Below, one piece after another: positions 24,322 through 29,841 of a stretch of DNA of 29,841 bases. The translations under genes were made by a program, and so were the position numbers. Source of the DNA: Peptoniphilaceae bacterium AM52-5BH. Lineage in GTDB: Bacteria; Bacillota; Clostridia; Tissierellales; Peptoniphilaceae. Where the stretch lies: assembly GCA_027669155.1 (NCBI GenBank), contig JAQEDR010000024.1:1-29841 (forward strand). Reading direction: 5' to 3'. The notes beneath the pieces are model-generated. The model made no database searches, had not been told where the DNA came from, and was given only the letters and a program-made list of their open reading frames with translations. The number at the start of each line of letters is the position of its first letter. The stretch's first letter is position 1.

Positions 24322-24332
24322 TATAATATAAT
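24322..24332 (+). promoter_or_regulatory. Overlapping -10 elements for the GntR gene
   Basis: Two overlapping perfect TATAAT hexamers (24322-24327 and 24327-24332) lie 10-20 bp upstream of the start at 24343. The ribosome site is a weak GGTGA. No strong -35 is visible. Confidence 0.45.
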
Positions 24333-24342
24333 CGGTGATAAA

Positions 24343-25035
24343 ATGAATTTTAAAGTATTAAATAAAAAAAGCAAAGAAAAATCTAAAGAATATGTAATAA
24401 GAAACATGGTCTACAATATAGAGTTTCTAAATTTAGAACCTGGCGAGAAAATTAGTGAAAATCAAATATCCGAATTTTTGAATTTAAGCAGAACTCCAAT
24501 AAGAGAAGCTTTTTATAATTTAAAATCAAATTTACTTATTGATGTGAAGCCCCAAATAGGAACTTTTATTTCATACCTGGACATTGATGTGAGTAAGGAG
24601 CTTTTATTTTTTCGATCAAGTCTTGAAGAAAAAGCTGTAATTGAAGTCTGTAATAAAGATTCTCTAGACTATATTAATATTTTTAAGGACATAATAGAAA
24701 AAGAAAAAACACTGCATGATTCAAATAATATCGAAGAATTAATATCTCTAGATAACAGATTTCATAATATTATTTTTGAAGAATTAGGGTATAACAAAAT
24801 TCCTTCAATTATAGAAGATAACACTTCTTATCTAGTAAGAATGAGAATTCTTAGGCTAAAAGCTAATATAAGAGAAAAAAACTATATAGATGAACACGAG
24901 AATATATTGAAATGCATGATTAATAAAGATAAAGAAAACGCATCAAAGATTTTAAGATACCATATAAATGAATTAGTAGATGATATGAATATCCTAAGCA
25001 ATAAGTATCCGCACTATTTTAAAAACAATAATTAA
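24343..25035 (+). CDS. GntR-family regulator (FadR/FCD type)
   Basis: This 230-residue transcription factor is divergent from the dehydrogenase-TRAP operon and is its probable controller. The N-terminal winged helix (about 1-77) contains PGEKISENQISEFLNLSRTPIREAFYNLKSN (in parts, near 37-66). This is the usual GntR recognition region, with Arg-Thr-Pro-Ile-Arg-Glu-Ala. The C-terminal helical FCD domain (about 85-222) keeps the metal-site pattern DNRFH, then HENIL and RYHINE. Such domains bind carboxylates with a metal, fitting a sugar-acid ligand. The intergenic region holds a perfect palindrome of the GntR/FCD class. Repression relieved by the imported acid is the most likely mode; this is inference. 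Confidence 0.9.
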   Translation: MNFKVLNKKSKEKSKEYVIRNMVYNIEFLNLEPGEKISENQISEFLNLSRTPIREAFYNLKSNLLIDVKPQIGTFISYLDIDVSKELLFFRSSLEEKAVIEVCNKDSLDYINIFKDIIEKEKTLHDSNNIEELISLDNRFHNIIFEELGYNKIPSIIEDNTSYLVRMRILRLKANIREKNYIDEHENILKCMINKDKENASKILRYHINELVDDMNILSNKYPHYFKNNN

Positions 25036-25041
25036 CATACT

Positions 25042-25088
25042 AAAAGGGCGATATTCAAACCACAAAGTATTATGAATATTGCCCCTTT
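25042..25088. terminator. Hairpin between convergent gntR and tkt, probably bidirectional terminator
   Basis: A long stem (25042-25056 with 25073-25088, one bulge; core ATATTCA/TGAATAT) lies between the two convergent stops. T-runs on both sides are short (CCTTTG; CCCTTTTAG), so efficiency is uncertain. Confidence 0.65.
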
Positions 25089-25115
25089 GTTATATCTAGA
25101 TATTTTTATTTTCCC

Positions 25116-27104
25116 TTATTTGAAAAATCTCTCGTTAATTTTCTCTTTGATAGCTTCTACGTTAAAGCCAAGTTCTTCCTGTACTAAGTCTCCCTTGCCT
25201 GAGATACCGAATCTATCTATTCCTATATTTAGGCCACAAGCTCCTGTCCATTCTGCCCAACCGAATGTTGTTCCCATTTCGATTGAAACTTTCTTTACTC
25301 CTTGTGTAAGGATTTCTTTCTTGTAAGAATCATCTTGAGCTCTGAAAAGTTCCATAGAAGGCATTGATACTACTCTTATCTTCTTTCCTTCTTCTTCTAG
25401 GGCCTTGGCTGTATCAAGGGCTAGGACCACTTCTGATCCTGTTGCTATTAATACTAGGTCTGGGTTTTCAGCATCTTTTATGATGTAGGCTCCCTTGTCG
25501 ATATTATCAAGGTCTTCTGTCTCTTTGAGATTAGGGACATTTTGACGAGTTAGGGCTATTACTACTGGCTTGTCTTTGCTTTCTAGGGCAACTTTCCAAG
25601 CAAGTCTTGTCTCGTTAGCATCTGCTGGTCTTAGGACAATGGTGTTTGGTATTGCTCTAAGCATGGCAAGTTGCTCGATTGGCTCATGGGTTGGTCCGTC
25701 TTCTCCAACAGCTACAGAATCGTGGGTCATTGCGTATGTTAGTGGAAGTCCTGATAGGGCTGATAGTCTAACAGCAGCCTTTAAGTAGTCTGCAAATACG
25801 AAGAAGGTAGATACATAGTGGAAGCTTCCTCCGTGGGCCATGATACCATTTCCTATAGCAGCCATAGCAAATTCTCTTACTCCATACCAGATGTTTCTTC
25901 CATCTGGGCTTTCGTCTCTGAAGGCAACCGAATCTTTGATGTTGGTCTTGTTTGATGAGAAGAGGTCTGCTGATCCACCCCAGAAGTTTCTTGTGATTTT
26001 AGCAAGATCTTGGATGATTTCTCCTCCAGATGCTCTTGTAGCAAGACCCTTCATTGATGAGTCGTATTTTTTGACCTGATCCATGAAGTTTGCTGGAAGT
26101 TCTCTATTGATTCCTGCCATAAGGTCCTTGTAGTCTTCTGGATATTTTTCTTGGTAGGATTTTAAATCTTCTTCCCATTTATTATTTGCTTCTTTTCCCT
26201 TAGCTCCTACTCCATTTTTGAAAGTTTCATATACTTCTTCAAGGATTTCAAAGTCTGGATAATCCCAACCGTAAACTTTCTTTGCAGCAGCAAAGTCATC
26301 TGCCCCAATTGGAGCTCCGTGAACCTTGTTAGTTCCAGCGTTTGCTGAACCATAACCTATTACAGTCTTTACTTCTATAAGGGTTGGTCCGTCTGTATTT
26401 TCTTTTGCCTTAATGATAGAGTCATAGATCGCCTCAAGGTCATTTCCATCTTCTACCCTTAGGTAGTTCCAGCCTTGTGCCTTAACTCTTGCTTCTACAT
26501 TTTCAGAGAAGGATGTATTAAGGTCTCCATCAAGACAAATATCGTTTGAATCATAAAGAACGATTAGCTTATCAAGCTTAAGATGGCCCGCAAGAGACAT
26601 AGACTCATAGGATACTCCCTCCATTAGGTCTCCATCTCCACACAAAGCATAGGTGTAGTGGTCAATTATCTTAGAATCTTCCTTGTTATAGAGGGCAGCC
26701 ATGTGCTTTTCAGCGATTGCCATTCCTACTGCTTGGGCTATACCTTGACCCAAAGGACCTGTTGTAACTTCAACTCCTTCGGTATGACCATACTCAGGAT
26801 GGCCTGGAGTTAAGGAACCAATTTGTCTAAATTCCTTAAGTTCATCCATGGAAAGCTTGTAGCCTGAAAGATGAAGCAAGGAATAAAGCATGGATGAACC
26901 GTGACCTGCTGATAGGATAAATCTATCCCTATCGAACCAGTTCGCATTTTCTGGATTTGCCTTAAGAATCTTGTTATACAAAACATAAGCCATAGGAGCT
27001 GCTCCCATTGGAAGACCTGGGTGTCCGCTGTTGGCCTTTTCTATTTGAGCTATGGACAAAGCTCTTATAGCATTTACTGCTAACCTATCATTTTTATTAA
27101 ACAT
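25116..27104 (-). CDS. tkt: Transketolase
   Basis: This thiamine-diphosphate enzyme of the non-oxidative pentose phosphate pathway moves two-carbon units between ketose and aldose phosphates. The 662-residue protein is full length. ANSGHPGLPMGAAPMA lies near 24-39, HGSSMLYSLLHLSG near 68, and TTGPLGQGIAQAVGMA near 115. The ThDP/metal motif GDGDLMEGVSYESM runs to YDSND near 155-186. Later come HDSVAVGEDGPTHEPIEQLAMLRA and the C-terminal domain. The start at 27104 follows AAAGGAG. It lies 124 bp after the transaldolase stop with no clear terminator, so the two are probably co-transcribed. The close pairing with TalC suggests pentose or KDG-free carbon shuffling, but it could be housekeeping. 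Confidence 0.96.
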   Translation of the reverse strand: MFNKNDRLAVNAIRALSIAQIEKANSGHPGLPMGAAPMAYVLYNKILKANPENANWFDRDRFILSAGHGSSMLYSLLHLSGYKLSMDELKEFRQIGSLTPGHPEYGHTEGVEVTTGPLGQGIAQAVGMAIAEKHMAALYNKEDSKIIDHYTYALCGDGDLMEGVSYESMSLAGHLKLDKLIVLYDSNDICLDGDLNTSFSENVEARVKAQGWNYLRVEDGNDLEAIYDSIIKAKENTDGPTLIEVKTVIGYGSANAGTNKVHGAPIGADDFAAAKKVYGWDYPDFEILEEVYETFKNGVGAKGKEANNKWEEDLKSYQEKYPEDYKDLMAGINRELPANFMDQVKKYDSSMKGLATRASGGEIIQDLAKITRNFWGGSADLFSSNKTNIKDSVAFRDESPDGRNIWYGVREFAMAAIGNGIMAHGGSFHYVSTFFVFADYLKAAVRLSALSGLPLTYAMTHDSVAVGEDGPTHEPIEQLAMLRAIPNTIVLRPADANETRLAWKVALESKDKPVVIALTRQNVPNLKETEDLDNIDKGAYIIKDAENPDLVLIATGSEVVLALDTAKALEEEGKKIRVVSMPSMELFRAQDDSYKKEILTQGVKKVSIEMGTTFGWAEWTGACGLNIGIDRFGISGKGDLVQEELGFNVEAIKEKINERFFK

Positions 27105-27228
27105 TTGCTCTCCTTTATAATTCTTTCTACCTTATACTTTACTATAAATTTTCACATTTTTTAGAAATATAAAAGGTCTTTATGGAAATGCTTCAAATTA
27201 TTATGAAAACTTACACAAGACCAATGAC

Positions 27229-27876
27229 CTACCTATTTTCAAAGGCCTCCCAGTCCTTCTTGAAGGCTTCGATTCCTGCTGTGGTAAGTGGGTGGGTCCA
27301 GAGTTTGTCGAAAAGCTTCCCTGGAATAGTGGCAATATGAGCCCCTGCGAGAGCTGCTTCTTCTAGGTGCTTGTTATGCCTTATACTTGCTGCAATTATT
27401 TCTGAATCATAGCCGTAGATATCTATGACTTTTCTTAAATTTTCTATTAGCTTTTTACCTGATTCGCCCATATCATCAACTCTTCCCATAAATGGAGAGA
27501 TGAAAGTTGCTCCTGCTTTCATAGCCATGATCCCTTGGGATAGAGAAAATATTAGGGTGCAATTGGTTTTGATTCCTTCTTCGCTTAAGGTTTTGATCGC
27601 CTTAAGACCTTCCTCTGTCATAGGAATTTTGACTATGATATTATCAGCCCATTTGGAAAGCTTTCTAGCCTCTTCGACCATATCTTCATATTCATAACTT
27701 GTAACTTCTGCAGAAACAGGGCCATCTACGATTTGGCATATTTCTTTGACAACTTCTTCGAAGTCTCTTCCTTCTTTGTTGATAATAGATGGATTGGTAG
27801 TTACTCCATCACAAAGACCAAGATCATTTATTCTTTTTATTTCGCTTACATTTGCTGTATCTAAGAAAAATTTCAT
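27229..27876 (-). CDS. tal: Transaldolase (TalC/MipB type)
   Basis: This 215-residue small transaldolase of the FSA/TalC group moves a dihydroxyacetone unit through a Schiff base. [16 protein letters not shown] and GVTTNPSII open the barrel. Lys83 in NIIVKIPMT is the Schiff-base lysine, TNCTLIFS follows, and [11 protein letters not shown] carries Phe129. Glu57 in VSAEVTS and Phe129 are the residues of true transaldolases, where fructose-6-phosphate aldolases have Gln and Tyr; this favours transaldolase (family knowledge). The start at 27876 has a good AGGAGG. It lies 184 bp after the PTS IIA-like gene. Promoter-like AT-rich sequence is present in that gap, but no clear -35 was seen. Confidence 0.92.
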   Translation of the reverse strand: MKFFLDTANVSEIKRINDLGLCDGVTTNPSIINKEGRDFEEVVKEICQIVDGPVSAEVTSYEYEDMVEEARKLSKWADNIIVKIPMTEEGLKAIKTLSEEGIKTNCTLIFSLSQGIMAMKAGATFISPFMGRVDDMGESGKKLIENLRKVIDIYGYDSEIIAASIRHNKHLEEAALAGAHIATIPGKLFDKLWTHPLTTAGIEAFKKDWEAFENR

Positions 27877-28060
27877 TTATCCTCCTAAGTTATTTGCTAA
27901 TCTGAATATTTCAATAAGTAACTATTGAATACTAATCATCTAGATATGTTATAATATATAATTGAAATTTGTTGTAGGTGCTATTGTACATATTAACAGT
28001 AATTTATTATAGGTAGCAAGTAATTTTATATTTTTAGAGCATTCTTATATATAAGTGGTA

Positions 28061-28414
28061 TCAATAAATAATTTCTATTTCATCTCCAACTTTGAATCTA
28101 GGAAATTCATCAGGTATTGCATGCACAGCCCCTGGCAAGGTTTCTATATCTTTGTTTAAATAAACTGACAAGTGTCCCAATTCGTGGAAATTCGAATTCG
28201 CTAAATCACCTACTTCTGTAATGGTGTATTCTCTCCCTGAAATCACTAGTTTACTACCTTCTCTAAAATAGATACCATTGTCGTTCTTTTTAAAATCTAT
28301 TATAACACTTATTTCCCTTAACTCTGGAGGAGCTGATTGCCCAAATAACACAAATATATTCTCCGGCTCAAATTCTGGCACCATTTTACCAATTTCTAAA
28401 ATCTTTAATTTCAT
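28061..28414 (-). CDS. Orphan glucitol/sorbitol PTS IIA-like protein lacking the active histidine
   Basis: This 117-residue protein is related to the glucitol-specific PTS component IIA (SrlB/GutA). The C-terminal half matches well: SGREYTITEVGDLANSNFHELGHLSVYL and ETLPGAVHA (in parts) parallel E. coli SrlB. The N-terminal half has GQSAPPELREISVIIDF where SrlB has the phosphorylated His43 in FIHCHG. Here residues 36-44 contain no His, so the usual phosphotransfer cannot occur. No IIB or IIC genes lie nearby. A regulatory or binding role, or a decayed paralogue, is more likely than transport. The start at 28414 follows AAAGGAGG, with a good promoter just upstream. The gene is divergent from the SorC-type regulator and may be controlled by it. 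Confidence 0.8.
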   Translation of the reverse strand: MKLKILEIGKMVPEFEPENIFVLFGQSAPPELREISVIIDFKKNDNGIYFREGSKLVISGREYTITEVGDLANSNFHELGHLSVYLNKDIETLPGAVHAIPDEFPRFKVGDEIEIIY

Positions 28415-28432
28415 ACTATCCTCCTTTATGTC

Positions 28433-28460
28433 ATTATATCTCTTGTTTTATATTTGTAAA
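28433..28460 (-). promoter_or_regulatory. Promoter of the IIA-like gene
   Basis: On the minus strand, TTTACA (28455-28460), a 16-bp spacer and a perfect TATAAT (28433-28438) precede the IIA-like gene. The -35 is part of a repeated TGTAAA motif. The implied 5' leader is only about 12 bases, just enough for the ribosome site. Confidence 0.65.
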
Positions 28461-28480
28461 GTTAATTTACATTTGTAAAT
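28456..28480. promoter_or_regulatory. TGTAAA palindrome/repeats at the IIA promoter
   Basis: ATTTACATTTGTAAAT (28465-28480) is a 7-bp inverted repeat with a 2-base centre. A further TGTAAA copy (28455-28460) forms a second inverted pair with TTTACA. The cluster covers and flanks the -35, as an operator would. Confidence 0.45.
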
Positions 28481-28682
28481 TAAATAATGTTTTCCTATTG
28501 AAATCACTATACTACTTCTAGATAATTATATAAAAATAGTAAAAAATAAAGGTAGTTATCTATAAAATCTCTTATTATGTTTATACAGCATTGTTCCAGT
28601 ACCTATTTATTCCTCTATTTATTTTAAAAAACTTTAAATACTATGATAAATGATATAAAATATATTTGAACTCAAATTATTG

Positions 28683-28710
28683 AAATTCTAATATATATCT
28701 GTTAGAATTT
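28683..28710. promoter_or_regulatory. Inverted repeat upstream of the SorC-type gene
   Basis: AAATTCTAA (28683-28691) and TTAGAATTT (28702-28710) are perfect 9-bp arms 10 bases apart, ending 33 bp before the start codon. They are a candidate autoregulatory site. Confidence 0.45.
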
Positions 28711-28743
28711 AAATAAAGTATATTTTAAAATTGGAAGGACGTT

Positions 28744-29670
28744 ATGATAAATAGAGTTGATATATTAGTTAAGGTTGCTAGTATGTTCTATGAAGAAAAT
28801 ATGACACAAACCGAAATTTCTAAGGAATTAAATTTGTCTAGACCTACAATTGCAAGCATGTTAAATGAGGCTAAAGAAAAAGGTATTGTAAAGATATCTA
28901 TCGTAAAACTGGGATCTAATACACACAATCTAGCAAAAAAAATAGAAAAAAAATTTAATTTAAAACGAGTTATGATATCTCCAGAAGATACAGATAATGC
29001 AAAACATGATATTGGAGTCTTGTGCGCAGAGTACATAGAGAGTAGAAGCGATGAGAAAATTAAAATAGGACTAGGATTTGGTACCACATTGTTCGAATAC
29101 ATTAAAAATAGCAATTATATTCCTACTAATTTCAGACAAATAGTTCCTCTTATTGGTGGTGTTGAAATGGATAACGAGGCTTTACATTGCAATCATCTTT
29201 GTTTTGCCCTTGCAAGAAAATATCATACGTCCGTGAAATTTTTTTATTCACCAGTTAAAGCAGAAGACATAAATGAAAAAAATATGTTAATGGATTCAAG
29301 ATTAGTAGTACAATCTTTAAAAAATGCGAGGGAAGTTGATTTGGCAATCGTTGGAGTTGGTAATCCTTTGAAAAATTCTACATATAGAAGGCTTAATTAT
29401 ATAACTAAAGAAGACAACGAAATTCTAAAACAAAAAAAAGCTGTAGGAGATATTGTTACGACCTTCTATGATATTAATGCCGATGAAATAGAAACCCCTT
29501 TGACTGAAAAGTTCATAGGTCTTAAAATTGGAGATCTTAAAAAAATTAATGAAATTGTTACACTTGCTTCAGGGGAAGAAAAGTATGAATCTATATTAGC
29601 TTTACTAAATGCAAAAATAATTGATACTCTTATTATTGATTACGAATTAGCTAACTTGCTGAACGGATAA
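28744..29670 (+). CDS. SorC-family (sugar-binding) transcriptional regulator
   Basis: This 308-residue regulator has an N-terminal helix-turn-helix (about 10-50: MFYEENMTQTEISKELNLSRPTIASMLNEAKEKGIV, in parts) and a C-terminal sugar-binding domain related to sugar-phosphate isomerases. The latter runs from IGLGFGTTLFEYIK near 101 through VPLIGGVEMDNEA near 130 and DLAIVGVGNPL near 200 to GDIVTTFYDINADEI near 239. These are the usual SorC landmarks. The start at 28744 follows GGAAGGA with four bases between. It is divergent from the IIA-like, transaldolase and transketolase genes and is likely to control at least the first. The effector is probably a phosphorylated sugar; which one is not readable. 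Confidence 0.9.
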   Translation: MINRVDILVKVASMFYEENMTQTEISKELNLSRPTIASMLNEAKEKGIVKISIVKLGSNTHNLAKKIEKKFNLKRVMISPEDTDNAKHDIGVLCAEYIESRSDEKIKIGLGFGTTLFEYIKNSNYIPTNFRQIVPLIGGVEMDNEALHCNHLCFALARKYHTSVKFFYSPVKAEDINEKNMLMDSRLVVQSLKNAREVDLAIVGVGNPLKNSTYRRLNYITKEDNEILKQKKAVGDIVTTFYDINADEIETPLTEKFIGLKIGDLKKINEIVTLASGEEKYESILALLNAKIIDTLIIDYELANLLNG

Positions 29671-29688
29671 ATCAACTAGTAATATCCA

Positions 29689-29720
29689 ATTAATAATATC
29701 AATTCTATGATATTATTAAT
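29689..29720 (+). terminator. AT-rich hairpin after the SorC-type gene
   Basis: A perfect 12-bp stem (29689-29700 with 29709-29720, core AATAATATC/GATATTATT) lies 19 bp after the stop. It is not followed by a T-run, so termination is only possible. Confidence 0.4.
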
Positions 29721-29756
29721 GCTAATTTAAATTTATCTTAACTCAGTCAAGTCCAT

Positions 29757-29787
29757 AATATTGTGTAAATTAAACTAGCACAATATT
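29757..29787. repeat. Inverted repeat AATATTGTG/CACAATATT
   Basis: Perfect 9-bp arms (29757-29765 and 29779-29787) are present. The right arm sequence recurs at 29813-29821 inside the insertion-sequence end. Confidence 0.6.
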
Positions 29788-29792
29788 GTTGA

Positions 29793-29841
29793 TGTGTACC
29801 CATAAAACTGGACACAATATTTAATTAATTAGTTGTAGTGG
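29793..29841 (+). mobile_element. Probable outer end of an IS3-type insertion sequence, cut by window edge
   Basis: TGTGTACCCATAAAACTGGA begins at 29793 and continues CACA. It resembles IS3-family terminal inverted repeats, which start with TG and contain a CCC-ATAAA-TTGGACA-like core. Only about 49 bases are present, before any transposase frame. Family, orientation and exact end are therefore unproven. Confidence 0.5.

Larger units (their letters stand above)
28415..28743. other. 329-bp divergent control region
   Basis: It lies between the IIA-like gene and the SorC-type gene and has no reading frame of note. It holds the IIA promoter, a TGTAAA-type palindrome next to it, a 9-bp inverted repeat near the SorC start, and otherwise AT-rich DNA. 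Confidence 0.6.

Noticed and set aside
27105..27228. GGTCTT/AAGACC as a terminator between tal and tkt
   Set aside because: Six-base arms with a loop of more than 30 bases and no T-run; not a credible terminator.
27229..27876. Fructose-6-phosphate aldolase
   Set aside because: Glu57 and Phe129 are the transaldolase residues at the positions that distinguish the two activities.
1..29841. CRISPR array, tRNA or rRNA genes
   Set aside because: No regularly spaced repeats, cloverleaf-like segments or rRNA-like sequence were seen on reading through the window.

Overview
The window looks like chromosome of a low-GC Gram-positive anaerobe. The DNA is AT-rich, Shine-Dalgarno sites are strong purine blocks (AGGAGG-like), promoters are TTGACA/TATAAT-like, the one exported protein with a clear signal is a lipoprotein, and there is a PTS-type protein. 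The gene set suggests a Peptoniphilaceae/Tissierellia-like commensal, but that assignment is inference. Almost everything concerns uptake and breakdown of sugars, sugar acids and glycans. Most genes lie on the minus strand; three transcription factors lie on the plus strand.

Positions 1-4640 hold a hexuronate operon read leftward: uxuB, uxuA, uxaC, then the start of a KDPG aldolase gene cut by the window edge. Two LacI-type operator palindromes lie upstream of uxuB. After a 650-bp gene-free stretch with a tandem duplication and a GC-rich, possibly structured block, a single GH13 alpha-glucosidase gene follows (5100-6764). Positions 6872-10646 hold a compact unit of M20 amidohydrolase, DUF3100-type membrane protein and small membrane protein, with an unusual divergent regulator. 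A LarA-type nickel racemase/epimerase (10696-11970) and a split ChrA-type transporter pair (12066-13173) follow.

Positions 13224-20227 hold an overlapping three-gene operon: a GH123-like protein, a GH92 alpha-mannosidase-type protein and a GH2 beta-galactosidase-type protein. None has a visible export signal, so a cytoplasmic host-glycan fragment pathway is likely. Positions 20344-25035 hold a TRAP transporter (DctP, DctQ, DctM) with an L-galactonate-5-dehydrogenase-like enzyme. A divergent GntR/FCD regulator faces it, with a perfect 22-bp palindrome between them. If the enzyme assignment is right, its product (tagaturonate or fructuronate) would enter the UxaC/UxuB/UxuA/Eda route at the left of the window.

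Positions 25116-28414 hold transketolase, a TalC-type transaldolase and an orphan glucitol-type PTS IIA-like protein that lacks the usual phosphorylated histidine. A SorC-family regulator (28744-29670) is divergent from these. The last 50 bases look like the outer end of an IS3-type insertion sequence. No tRNA, rRNA or CRISPR was seen.
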